From positions 186,001 to 250,000 of the forward strand of contig CAWKLQ010000008.1 of the NCBI GenBank assembly GCA_963850525.1: a stretch of 64,000 bases of DNA, written 5' to 3'. A program made the translations under genes and the position numbers. Positions 15,455 to 24,625 of the stretch are shown here, in pieces. The notes under the pieces are model-generated. The model saw only the letters and a list, made by a program, of their open reading frames with translations. It was not told where the DNA came from and searched no databases. Numbering within the stretch: the stretch's first letter is position 1; every line of letters starts with the position of its first letter. Source of the DNA: JAEMQF01 sp963850525 (GTDB lineage Bacteria; Pseudomonadota; Gammaproteobacteria; Burkholderiales; Burkholderiaceae_C).

Positions 15455-16465
15455 TCACGCCACGGGAGTGAGCACATCGCGGGTCAGCTGCTGCACGGGC
15501 TCCCAGCTGCCGGCTTCGGCAAACGCCACCGCGGCGTCGACTTCGCGCAGCGCTTCGCTGTCGAGGTTCTCGAAGTCGGCCTCGGTCAGCATGCCCGCGG
15601 CCTTCAACGCATCGGTCAGGGCGTGAATCGGGCCGTGCTTTTTCCAGCGCTCGACCTCGGCCTTGTCGCGGTACAGCTCGGCGTCGAACATCGAGTGGGC
15701 GCGGAAGCGGTAGGTGTGCAGCTCGAGAAAAAACGGCGACTGGCGCGAGCGCACGAAGTCGATGGCGCGCGTTGCGGCGTCGGACACGGCGAGCACGTTC
15801 ATGCCGTTGATGTGGGCGGTGGGCAGCCCGTAGCTCGCGGCCTTCTTCGTGAGATCGATCTGCGCCTGGCTGCGCGAGAGCGCCGTGCCCATCGCGTACA
15901 AGTTGTTCTCGCAGACGAAGAGCACGGGCACGCGCCACAGCGCCGCGAGGTTCAGCGATTCGTGGAACGCGCCCTCGGCAACAGCGCCTTCGCCGAAGAA
16001 GCAGACGGTGACGCAGTCTTGTCTGGGAGCGAGTCGATCCGCGAGCGCCAAACCCACGGCCAGCGGCAAGCCGCCGCCGACGATGGCGTTGCCGCCGTAA
16101 AAACGCGTCGCGCGGTCGAACAGATGCATTGAGCCGCCGCGCCCGCGCGAGCAACCCTCTTGCTTGCCGTACATCTCGGCCATGATCGCGTTCATGCTCA
16201 CGCCGCGCAGCAGCGCGTGGCCGTGTTCGCGGTAGGTGGCGACGACGTTGTCGCACGCCTCCAAATGCGGCATCACCCCCGCAGCGACGGCCTCCTCGCC
16301 GATCGCTAGGTGCAGGAAACCGCGGATCTTGCCTTCGCCGTAGAGCTGGGCACAGCGCTCTTCCATGCGCCGGATGCGCAGCATGTCGTGCACGCGCGCA
16401 AGGCAGAAGGCGCGCTCGTAGTGCGTCGCGTCGACGCGTGGCACCGCGACCGTATCCCCCGTCAT
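15455..16465 (-). CDS. 2-oxoacid (pyruvate-type) dehydrogenase E1 alpha subunit
   Basis: A 336-residue E1 alpha subunit. Visible motifs are IRGFLHLAIGEEAVAAG, YREHGHALLRGV, the segment EGCSRGRGGSMHLFD, and the thiamine-diphosphate motif beginning GEGAVAEGAFHESLN and ending in ENNLYAMGT (GEG instead of the commoner GDG). The conserved region YRFRAHSMFD follows. It pairs with E1 beta two genes downstream. It overlaps the acetyl-CoA-synthetase-like gene by four bases. No lipoyl E2 or E3 partner lies nearby, so it may use a complex encoded elsewhere or another electron acceptor. Confidence 0.9.
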   Translation of the reverse strand: MTGDTVAVPRVDATHYERAFCLARVHDMLRIRRMEERCAQLYGEGKIRGFLHLAIGEEAVAAGVMPHLEACDNVVATYREHGHALLRGVSMNAIMAEMYGKQEGCSRGRGGSMHLFDRATRFYGGNAIVGGGLPLAVGLALADRLAPRQDCVTVCFFGEGAVAEGAFHESLNLAALWRVPVLFVCENNLYAMGTALSRSQAQIDLTKKAASYGLPTAHINGMNVLAVSDAATRAIDFVRSRQSPFFLELHTYRFRAHSMFDAELYRDKAEVERWKKHGPIHALTDALKAAGMLTEADFENLDSEALREVDAAVAFAEAGSWEPVQQLTRDVLTPVA

Positions 16466-18246
16466 GCGCCAGCCTCCAGTGTCGACGTGTCGCCCTCGGG
16501 AAGCCCCAACTCGCGCGCCTTCAGCAAGCGGCGCATGATCTTGCCGCTGCGCGTGCGCGGCAGCGATGCGGCAAATGCGATTTCCTTCGGTGCCACCGCT
16601 GGGCCGAGGCGTTTGCGCGCGTGTGCGAGCAGCTCGCGCTCCAATTCTTCGCCTGCAACAAACCCCGCCTTGAGCGAGACGAAGGCTTTGACCGTCTCGC
16701 CGAGCACGGGGTCGGGTTTGCCAATGACTCCGGCTTCGGCGACCGCCGGATGTTCCAGCAAGACGCTCTCAACTTCGAACGGGCCGATCAGATGGCCGGC
16801 GGACTTGATCACGTCGTCGGCGCGGCCGACGAACCAGTAGTCGCCCTCAGTATCGCGCTTCACCAGGTCGCCCGTGAGGTACAAGTCGCCGGCGAAACAC
16901 TTGCGGTAGCGTTCCTCATCGTTCAGGTAGCCGCGGAACATCGACGGCCAGCCGCGCTTCAGCGCGAGCTCGCCTTGCACGCCGGGCTCTTCGATGATGC
17001 GCACGCCGCCGGGCTCGAGTCGCTCGACGACACACGCGTCGACGCCCGGCAGCGGCCGGCCCATCGAGCCGGGCTTCACGTCGAATGCCAAGGCGTTGCC
17101 GATCATGATCCCGCCGGTTTCGGTTTGCCACCAGTTGTCGTGGATGGGCATGCCGAACACGTCCTGGCCCCACCACACGGCTTGCGGATTGAGCGGCTCG
17201 CCCACACTCGCGATGAAGCGCAGCTGGGGGAACCGGAAGCGCCGCGCGAGCTCGGGCCCGGCCTTCATCAACATGCGAATCGCCGTGGGCGCCGTGTACC
17301 AGACGCTCACCGCCTGATCCTGCAAGATGCGATACCAACGCTCGGGGTCGAACTCGGCCTCGTCGACGACCATCGTCACGCCGTGCAGCAGCGGCGCGAT
17401 GATGCCGTACGACATTCCCGTCACCCAGCCGGGGTCGGCCGTGCACCAGAACACGTCGTCCGGGTGCAAGTCAAGCGCGTACAGGCCCGTCGCGTAGTGC
17501 GTCAGTGCCGCGTCGTGCACGTGGATCGCACCCTTGGGCTGGCCCGTCGTTCCGCTCGTGAAGTGCAGCAGCGCGGGGTCGTCGGGCCGCGTCGCAACCG
17601 TCTCGAAGGTTTCCGGCGCATCGTGCAGCAGTGCGTCCAGGTCCAGCGTGCCCTGCGGCATGGGCCCGGACGCGTCGTCGATGAGAAACACGTGCTCGAG
17701 CGTGGGCAATCGCTCGCGCACCGGCAGCACCTTGCGCCGGTAGAGCGCGGTCGTCGTCACAAGGGCGCGCCCCGCGCCGAGGTTGAGGCGCGTCGCAATC
17801 GGTTCGGGTCCGAACGCTGAAAACAGCGGCGACACGACCACACCCGCCTTCAGCGCGCCCAGCACCGCCACATAGAGCTGTGGCAGGCGCGGCATCAAGA
17901 CGAACAGGCGGTCGCCGCGGCGCAGGCCCGCGCGCTTGATGACGTTGGCGAAGCGGTTCGCCATCAGCAGCAACTCCCGGTATGTGATGCATTGGGGTGC
18001 ACCCTCCACCGGGAGCCACCGAATCGCCACGTGTTCGGCGCGCTCGCCCAGACCATGACGGTCCACCGCGAGTGACGCGATGTTGAGCGCCCCGCCGGGC
18101 GCCGCTGCGAGTTCGCCGCGCAGGGCCTCCCAGGAAAACTGCGCGCGTTGTGCGACGTCGTCGTGCCAGCGCGGCAAACGCTGCGCGTCCAGCACCTTCT
18201 GAATTCGCGGCGAACGCTGCGCAGTGGGGGTGGGATTCGTCGTCAT
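16462..18246 (-). CDS. Acetyl-CoA synthetase-like AMP-forming ligase
   Basis: A 594-residue adenylate-forming enzyme close to archaeal/AcsA-type acetyl- or short-chain acyl-CoA synthetases. It shows the phosphate loop FTSGTTGQPKGAIHVH, the motifs WCTADPGWVTGMSYG and DNWWQTETGG, the hinge DLVKRDTEGDYWFVGRADD, and the catalytic lysine segment RTRSGKIMRR. It would activate acetate or a related acid to its CoA ester. It heads the operon and overlaps E1 alpha by four bases. Two FNR-like boxes at 18293 and 18337 lie 47-104 bp upstream of the start, suggesting low-oxygen induction. Confidence 0.9.
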   Translation of the reverse strand: MTTNPTPTAQRSPRIQKVLDAQRLPRWHDDVAQRAQFSWEALRGELAAAPGGALNIASLAVDRHGLGERAEHVAIRWLPVEGAPQCITYRELLLMANRFANVIKRAGLRRGDRLFVLMPRLPQLYVAVLGALKAGVVVSPLFSAFGPEPIATRLNLGAGRALVTTTALYRRKVLPVRERLPTLEHVFLIDDASGPMPQGTLDLDALLHDAPETFETVATRPDDPALLHFTSGTTGQPKGAIHVHDAALTHYATGLYALDLHPDDVFWCTADPGWVTGMSYGIIAPLLHGVTMVVDEAEFDPERWYRILQDQAVSVWYTAPTAIRMLMKAGPELARRFRFPQLRFIASVGEPLNPQAVWWGQDVFGMPIHDNWWQTETGGIMIGNALAFDVKPGSMGRPLPGVDACVVERLEPGGVRIIEEPGVQGELALKRGWPSMFRGYLNDEERYRKCFAGDLYLTGDLVKRDTEGDYWFVGRADDVIKSAGHLIGPFEVESVLLEHPAVAEAGVIGKPDPVLGETVKAFVSLKAGFVAGEELERELLAHARKRLGPAVAPKEIAFAASLPRTRSGKIMRRLLKARELGLPEGDTSTLEAGA

Positions 18247-18292
18247 GCGTCGGCCTCGTTCGACACCTTAGAGGCGAAGCGTTCCCCTGCGC

Positions 18293-18306
18293 TTGATGGG
18301 CGTCAA
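18293..18306. promoter_or_regulatory. FNR/ANR box, strong, upstream of the acs-E1 operon
   Basis: TTGAT-GGGC-GTCAA matches nine of the ten conserved positions of TTGAT-N4-ATCAA. Its centre is about 53 bp upstream of the acs-like start codon, a fitting distance for a class II activator site. Confidence 0.7.
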
Positions 18307-18336
18307 ACCACGGCGGCCTGGCACGCCCCACCCCAC

Positions 18337-18350
18337 TTGCGCCAAGTCAA
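18337..18350. promoter_or_regulatory. Second FNR/ANR-like box upstream of the acs-E1 operon
   Basis: TTGCG-CCAA-GTCAA has the same 5-4-5 layout (seven of ten positions) and lies 44 bp, about four helical turns, from the stronger box at 18293. It could also serve the divergent glycosyltransferase gene that starts at 18488. Confidence 0.45.
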
Positions 18351-18487
18351 CGATGGACTCCGGGTTCGCGCTCACGATTCCAGAGCCCTGCCGAACGCGC
18401 TGTGTATTGGCAGAACCCAAAGAGGCCTTGCGTGAACTGCAGATGCTGTCTGACATAGCCCAATCGTCCGAATGCCCGAGGCTCGCG

Positions 18488-19460
18488 ATGTCGCACTCGC
18501 CCGCGACCACGCGGGTGTTACTGCTCGCAGTGTTTGCGCTCTTCGCCCTGATCTGGTTTGGCACGCTGGGAATGCGCTCGCTGATTCATCCTGACGAAGG
18601 GCGCTACGCGGCGCTGGCGCTCGAGATGGCGCGCAGCGGCGACTGGGTCACGCCACGACTGAATGGCGTGCTCTATTTCGAGAAGCCGGCGTTCCAGTAC
18701 TGGATCGGCGCGCTGAGTTTTCAGGCGTTCGGCGTCTCGGAGTTCACGGCCCGGCTCTGGCCCGGCCTGGCGGGCTTCCTCACCATCGTGGCCACGGCAT
18801 TCACCGCATCCCGCCTGTGGGGCCGCGACGCCGGTGTGCGCGCCCTAGCGATCACCGCGTCGATGACATGGATCATCGGCAACAGCCATCTCCTGACGCT
18901 GGACGCTGGCCTGACGCTGTTCCTGACCCTGACGCTGTGCGCCTTCCTGCTCGCGCAACACGCCGAAGCGCCGCTGCAGCGCCGCTGGATGTGGCTTGCC
19001 TGGGCGGCGATGGGCTGCGCCGTGCTGAGCAAGGGGCTGGTGGGCGTCGTGATTCCGGCGTGTGCGCTGCTGCTGGCGAGCTTCGGATTGCGCAGCTTCG
19101 GTCTCTGGCGGTGCCTGCACTGGTGCAGCGGCGCGCTGGTATTCCTCGCGATCACTGCGCCGTGGTTCATCGTCGTGTCGCTGCGCAACCCGGCCTTCGC
19201 TGAATTCTTCTTCGTTCACGAGCACTTCGCGCGCTATCTGACGACGGTTCACCACCGCGAGGGCTCATGGTGGTATTACCTGCCGCTGTTGTTCGCGGGC
19301 GCGTTGCCCTGGACAAGCGGCTTGGCCTGGCTTGCGCGGCGCACCGGCCAAAGCGGCGATGCGCGGCCCGACCGCGCCGCTGCCGAGGTGCACAGCGTGC
19401 TCATCGCCTGGGCTGCACTCGTCATCGTGCTGCTCGGCGCCTTCACTTCCCAGCCAGTGG
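18488..19460 (+). pseudogene. ArnT-like GT39 glycosyltransferase, C-terminal half missing
   Basis: The first about 320 residues of a membrane glycosyltransferase of the GT39/ArnT family. It shows a first membrane helix, the catalytic loop IHPDEGRYAALALEMARSG with DWVTPRLNGVLYFEKPAF, then many membrane helices. ArnT moves 4-amino-arabinose from undecaprenyl phosphate to lipid A. Family members are about 550 residues. Here, just after VLIAWAALVIVLLGAF (near 19445-19460), the sequence changes to the N-terminal part of an ArnB aminotransferase in another frame, so the C-terminal half of this gene and the start of arnB are both missing. A misjoin or a deletion explains this; the base quality also changes at the same place. 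Confidence 0.75.
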
Positions 19461-19461
19461 C

Positions 19462-20622
19462 CTCGACGAGGCGACCATCGCCGGCGTCGCCGACGTGCTG
19501 CGCTCGGGCTGGATCACCAGCGGCCCGAAGGTGCAGGAATTCGAGGCCGCGCTGTCGGCACGTACTGCGGCGGCCGGCCGGTGCGCGCTGCTCACCTCGG
19601 CGACCGGCGGCGCTCGAGATCGCGCTGCGCTGTCGCCGGCATCGGCCCGGGCGACGAGGTGATCACGACGGCGCTGAGCTTCTCCACCGCCAACATGATC
19701 TGCAAGGTCGGCGCGACGCCGGTGTTCGTCGACGTCGACCCGCGCACGCGCAACATCGACCTCGACGCGGTCGAGGCGGCGATCACGCCGCGCACGCGCG
19801 CGATCCTGCCGGTGGATCTGGCCGGGCTGCCGGTCGACCTGGACGCGCTGTACGCGCTCGCGCGGCGCCACAGGCTGCGCGTGATCGAGGACGCGGCGCA
19901 GGCGATCGGCTCGCGCTGGAAGCGGCCGCGCGCATCGGCAGCTATCGGCGACCTGGTCTCGTTCAGCTTCCACGCCGAACAAGAACATGACGACGATCGA
20001 AGGCGGCGCCTGGTGCTGAACGACGCGGCGGAGGCGCGGCGCGTCGAGCTGCTGCGCTTCCAGGGCATGACGCGCTTCGCCGACGGCGGCATGCGACGTC
20101 GACGTTCCCGGGCGGCAAGTACAACCTGACCGACGTCGCCGCGCGCGATCGGCCTCGGCCAGTTGCGCGCGGCTCGACGCCTTCAACGCGCGGCGGCGCG
20201 CGCTGGCGCGCGCGCTACTTCGAGCGCTGGTCGACCGAGCGCTGGGCCTCGAGCTGCCGCCGCGCGGACTTCGACGACCACGGCAACTGGAACATGTTCC
20301 AGGTGCTGCTGCCGCTCGCGCTGGCGTCGACGCGCGGCGAGTTCATCGCGGCGCTGAAGGCGCGCGGCATCGGCATCGGCGTGCACTACCAGGCGATGCA
20401 CCTGTCCACGCTGTTCCGCGCAGCTCGGCTGGCGCAGGGGCGAGTTTCCCGTACGCCGAGCGCATCGGCGCGCGCACCGTGACGCTGCCGCTGTTCCCGG
20501 CGATGACGACGGCGACGTGGACCGCGTGCTGCGTCGCGCGAGTCACGCACTCGGCGGCCGGCGACCGCGCGCGACGTCGACACGCCTCACGAATGCACGG
20601 AGCCCGAGTGTCCACGCGCATG
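19462..20622 (+). pseudogene. arnB: arnB-like aminotransferase, no start, frame broken many times
   Basis: Read across frames, this encodes a DegT/DnrJ/EryC1-type PLP aminotransferase like ArnB, which makes UDP-4-amino-arabinose. Segments are RSGWITSGPKVQEFEAALS, ALEIALR-type PLP-binding surroundings, VIEDAAQAIGSRW, SFSFHANKNMTT with the PLP lysine, GKYNLTDVAARIGLGQL, and TVTLPLFPAM. About twenty frame breaks occur, each explained by one or two extra bases (rarely one lost) at or next to a third codon position, for example TA(T,C) at 19943-19946 and CG(C,T) at 19628-19631. Amino-acid content is otherwise intact. The start codon is missing at the junction with the GT39 gene. The stop overlaps the arnC start by four bases. 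Confidence 0.75.
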
Positions 20623-21583
20623 ACGCGCCCCCGACGTCTCAGCGTCGTGATCCCGGTCTACAACGAGGAGGCCGGGCTGCCGGCGCTGTTCGCGCGCCTC
20701 TACCCGGCGCTCGACGCGCTGCGGCGCGCGCTACGAGGTCGTCTTCGTCAACGACGGCAGCCGCGACCGCTCGGCGGCGCTGCTGCGCGAGCAGTTCGAG
20801 CGGCGCCCCGACGTCACGCGCGTCGTGCTGTTCAACGGCAACTACGGCCAGCACCGGGCGATCCTGGCCGGCTTCGAGCACTGCCGCGGCGAGCGCGTCG
20901 TCACGCTCGACGCCGACCTGCAGAACCCGCCCGAGGAGATCGCGCAAGCTGCTGGCGGCGATGGACGCCGGCCACGACTACGTCGGCGCGATCCGGCGCG
21001 ACGCGCGCAGGACGTCGTGCGTGGCGGCGCTGGGCCTCGCGGCGCGATGAACCGGCTGCGCGAGCGCATCACGCGCATCCGCGATGACCGACCAGGGCTG
21101 CATGCTGCGCGCCTACAGCCGCGACATCGTCGACGCCGATCAACCAGTGCCGCGAGATCAACACCTTCATCCCGGCGCTCGCCTACACGTTCGCGCAGCA
21201 ACCCGACCGAGGTCGAGGTCGCGCACGAGGAGCGCGCCGCGGGCGAGTCGAAGTACTCGCTGTACAAGCTGATCCGGCTGAACTTCGACCTCGATCACCG
21301 GCTTCTCGCTCGTGCCGCTGCAGCTGTTCTCGATGTTCGGCATGCTGGTGTCGCTGCTGCTCGGCGCTGTTCGTCGCTGCGTGATCGTGCGGCCGGCTGC
21401 ATCTGCTCGGCCCGGAGGACGGGCGGCCTGTTCACGCTGTTCGCGACTCGTCTGTTCTTCCTGATCGGCATGGTGCTGTTCGGCCTCGGCCTGCTCGGCG
21501 AGTACGTCGGCCGCATCTACCAGCAGGTGCGCGCGCGGCCGCGCTACATGATCGACGCGGTGCTCGAGCAGCGCGAGCCGTGA
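20620..21583 (+). pseudogene. arnC: arnC-like undecaprenyl-phosphate 4-deoxy-4-formamido-L-arabinose transferase, frame broken
   Basis: A GT2-family glycosyltransferase with two C-terminal membrane helices. It contains LSVVIPVYNEEAGLPALF, VVFVNDGSRDRS, FNGNYGQHRAILAGFEHCRG, TLDADLQNPPEEI, MTDQGCMLRAYSRDIVDA and the end GEYVGRIYQQVRARPRYM. ArnC attaches formamido-arabinose to undecaprenyl phosphate at the inner membrane. About seventeen frame breaks of the type described for arnB are present; reading paired bases as alternatives restores the full family sequence, including the DxWWRRWAS segment near 21010-21040. The ATG at 20620 overlaps the arnB stop, and the TGA at 21581 overlaps the next GTG. 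Confidence 0.78.
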
Positions 21584-22555
21584 GCGCGTGCAGCGCCGGA
21601 CGCGGCATGCCGCGCGCCGTCGTCTTCGCCTACCACGACGTCGGCGTGCGCTGCCTGCGCGTGCTGCTCGCGCACGGCGTCGACGTGCCGCTGGTGGTCA
21701 CGCACGCGCGACAGCCCGGGCGAGACGATCTGGTTCGACAGCGTCGCGCGCCACGCGCCGCCGAGCACGGCATCGCGGTGCATCGCGCCCGACGATCCGA
21801 ACGCGCCGGACGTGCTCGCCGCGCGTCGGCGCGCTGCGCGCCCGATTTCCTGTTCTCGTTCTACTACCGGCAGATGCTGACGCGCGCGCTGCTGCACGCT
21901 GCCGCGGCGCGGCGCCTCAACATGCACGGCTCGCTGCTGCCGCAAGTACCGCGGCCGCGCGCCGGTGAACTGGGCGGTGCTCCACGGCGAGCGCGAGACC
22001 GGCGCGACGCTGCACTACATGACGACGAAGCCCGACGCCGGCGCCATCGTCGACCAGAGCGCGGTGCCGATCCTGCCCGACGACACCGCGCGCGAGGTGT
22101 TCGACAAGGTGACCGTCGCGGCCGAGATCGCGCTCGACGCGCGCGCTGCCGGAGCTGCTCGCCGGCACGGCGCCGCTGCACGCCGCAGGACCTGGCGCAG
22201 GGCAGCTACTTCGGCGGCCGCACGGCCCGAGGACGGCGCGCATCGACTGGCGCGCCGGCGCGCGCGCAGATCCACAACCTGGTGCGCGCCGTCGCGCCGC
22301 CGTATCCCGGCGCCTTCACCAGCGCTCGGCGGGCTGCCGCTCAGCGCTGCTGCGCACGCTGCGCGGCCGACCGCGCCGCGCGCGCCGAGCCACCGCGCTG
22401 CGAGTGCGCAGCGACGGCGCGACGTGCGCGCTGCTGCGTCGACGGCGGCGCGCTGCGCGTGCTCGCAGCTCGAGCTCGACGGCGCGACACCGCGACGCTC
22501 GACGCGCGCCTTCGCGCGCGCGCTTCGGCGCGCGCCGCTCCAGCTCGACGCCTGA
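21580..22555 (+). pseudogene. arnA: arnA formyltransferase domain as a separate gene, frame broken
   Basis: This corresponds to the N-terminal formyltransferase half of ArnA, which adds a formyl group to UDP-4-amino-arabinose using 10-formyl-tetrahydrofolate. Recognisable parts are VVFAYHDVGVRCLRVLLAHG, PGETIWFDSVA, DFLFSFYYRQML, LNMHGSLLPKYRGRAPVNW with the folate-enzyme HGSLLP motif, HYMTTKPDAGAIVDQ, and QIHNLVRAVAPPYPGAF. It begins with GTG inside the arnC stop (GTGA). About fifteen one- or two-base frame breaks occur, for example CG(C,A) at 22219-22222, where both alternatives encode Arg. In enterobacteria this domain is fused to the dehydrogenase; here the two are separate genes. Confidence 0.75.
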
Positions 22556-22583
22556 CGCATTCTTCGCAAGCGACCCCACGACC

Positions 22584-23644
22584 ATGGCCATGCAAAGAGT
22601 CCTGATCCTCGGCGTCAACGGCTTCATCGGCCACCACCTGTCGCACGCGCATCCTCGCACGACACCGACTGGGAGGTCTACGGCATGGACATGCAGTCCG
22701 ACCGCGTCGACGACCTGCTGCGAGCACCCGCGCTTCCATTTCTTCGAGGGCGACATCACGATCAACAAGGAGTGGATCGAGTACCACATCAGAAGTGCGA
22801 CGTGGTGCTGCCGCTGGTGGCGATCGCCACGCCGGCGACCTACGTGCAGCGAGCCGCTGCGCGTGTTCGAGCTCGACTTCGAGGCGAACCTGCCGATCGT
22901 CCGCGCCTGCGTGCAGCTACGGCAAGCGCATCATCTTCCCGTCGACCTCCGAGGTCTACGGCATGTGCCGCGACGACGAGTTCGACCCGGAGCGCTCCGA
23001 GCTGGTGCTACGGCCCGATCGACAAGCCGCGCTGGATCTACTCCTGCGCCAAGCAGCTGATGGACCGCGTGATCTACGCCTACGGCATGCAGGAGGGCCT
23101 CGACTACACGCTGTTCCGCCCGTTCAACTGGATCGGCGCCGGGCCTCGACTCGATCAACACGGCGAAGGAAGGCAGCTCGCGCGTCATCACGCAGTTCCT
23201 CGGCCACATCGTCCGCGGCGAGCCGATCAAGCTGGTCGACGGCGGCACGCAGAAGCGCGCCTTCACCTACATCGACGACGGCATCGACGCGCTGATGAAG
23301 ATCATCGCCAACCAGAGCGGCATCGCCGACCGGCAAGATCTACAACATCGGCAACCCGGCCAACAACTTCTCGGTGCGCGAGCTGGCGACGATGATGCTC
23401 GACCTGGCGCTGACCTATCCCCGAGTACCGCGACAACGCGGCGCAGGTGAAGATCGTCGAGACCACGGCGGACGAGTACTACGGCAAGGGCTACCAGGAC
23501 GTGCAGAACCGCGTGCCCGAAGATCGACAACACCTGCGCCGACCTCGACTGGCAGCCGCAGGTGGCGATGGACGACGCGCTGCACGCGCATCTTCGACGC
23601 CTACCGCGGGCAGGTGGCCGAGGCGCGGCGACCTGGTCGACTGA
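22584..23644 (+). pseudogene. arnA: arnA dehydrogenase domain (UDP-glucuronate decarboxylase), frame broken
   Basis: An NAD-dependent SDR enzyme matching the C-terminal half of ArnA, which oxidatively decarboxylates UDP-glucuronate. It shows VLILGVNGFIGHHLS (NAD loop), FFEGDITINKEWIEYHI, FPSTSEVYGMC, LFRPFNWIGAG, FTYIDDGIDALMKI, KIYNIGNPANNFSV and EYYGKGYQDVQNRVP. About thirteen frame breaks are present; several show two synonymous third bases side by side, such as GC(A,C) at 22657-22660 and TA(T,C) at 23416-23419. The catalytic Tyr of the SDR pair is in the WIYSCAKQLMD region. The start at 22584 is 28 bp after the formyltransferase stop. Confidence 0.78.
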
Positions 23645-23652
23645 GCCGGCGC

Positions 23653-24583
23653 ATGATGCTGCTCGCGCTGAAGATCGACGTCGACACGCTGCGCGGCACG
23701 CGCGAAGGCGTGCCGAACTGCTGCGCGATGCTGCGCAGGCACGGCGCCGGCGCGACGTTCCTCTTCTGCCTCGGGCCCGACCACACCGGGCGCGCGATCA
23801 AGCGCGTGTTCCGCCCCGGCTTCTTCGGCAAGGTGCGCCGCACCTCGGTGCTCGAGCACTACGGCCTGCGCACGCTGCTCTACGGCACGCTGCTGCCCGG
23901 CCCCGACATCGGCCGGCGCGCCGCGCGACGTGATGCGCGCGGTGCGCGACGCCGGCTTCGAGGTCGGCATCCACTCCTGGGACCACGTCCGCTGGCAGGA
24001 CGGCGTCGCGCGCGCGCGACGCCGCGTGGACGCGCGCGAGATGCAGCGCGCGTGCGAGCGCTACACCGACATCTTCGGCACGGCGCCGCGCACGCACGGC
24101 GCCGCCGGCTGGCAGATGAACGTGCACGCGCTGCGCCGCGACGCAGCGCGCTGGGCTTCGACTACTGCTCCGACGGCCGCGGCACGCATCCGTATCTGCC
24201 GGTGTGGCACGACGGGCAGCCGTTCGCCCGCAGTTCCCGACGACGCTGCCGACGCTCGACGAGCTGATCGGCCTCGACGGCGTCACGCCGGACAACGTCG
24301 CCGCGCACCTGCTCGGCGCTCACCGAACATGCCGGCGCAGATCAGGTCTACACGCTGCACGCCGAACTCGAAGGCATGAAGCTGAGCCCCGTGTTGGAGC
24401 GCCTGATTGACAGGCTGGCGCGTGCAGGGCCATCACCTGGTTTGTCTGGCGAACCTGCACGAGGCGCAGGGCGCGACTCGCCTGCCGCTGCACCGGCTGG
24501 CTTTGCAAAGCGTTCCGGGTCGCTCAGGCCTGCTCTGCGTGCAAGGCGAACAATTGCACACTGCTGACACGTCAGCCCAATGA
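23653..24583 (+). pseudogene. arnD: arnD-like deformylase (polysaccharide deacetylase fold), frame broken
   Basis: A NodB-fold deacetylase like ArnD, which removes the formyl group from undecaprenyl-phosphate formamido-arabinose. Motifs are ALKIDVDTLRGTREGVP, FLFCLGPDHTGRAIKRVF, VGIHSWDHVRWQD (metal-binding His pair), GWQMN and the C-terminal YTLHAELEGM. About nine frame breaks occur up to CG(T,G) at 24421-24424; from there to the TGA at 24581 the frame is clean, ending LHTADTSAQ. This marks the right edge of the disturbed stretch. It completes the set needed to make the 4-amino-arabinose donor. Confidence 0.75.
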
Positions 24584-24625
24584 TGAACTCACGGCGTCAC
24601 TCCGGCGTCGCTTCAACCTGCGTGC

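Noticed and set aside
19462..24583. Programmed frameshifting or recoding as an explanation of the arn genes.
   Set aside because: There are far too many sites, with no shared slippery sequence, and paired synonymous bases at the sites point to an artefact of combining alleles.
19462..24583. Ordinary pseudogene decay of the arn operon.
   Set aside because: The protein content, catalytic motifs and start-stop overlaps are all intact, and shifts keep codon phase; decay would add in-frame stops and missense changes and would hit all codon positions.
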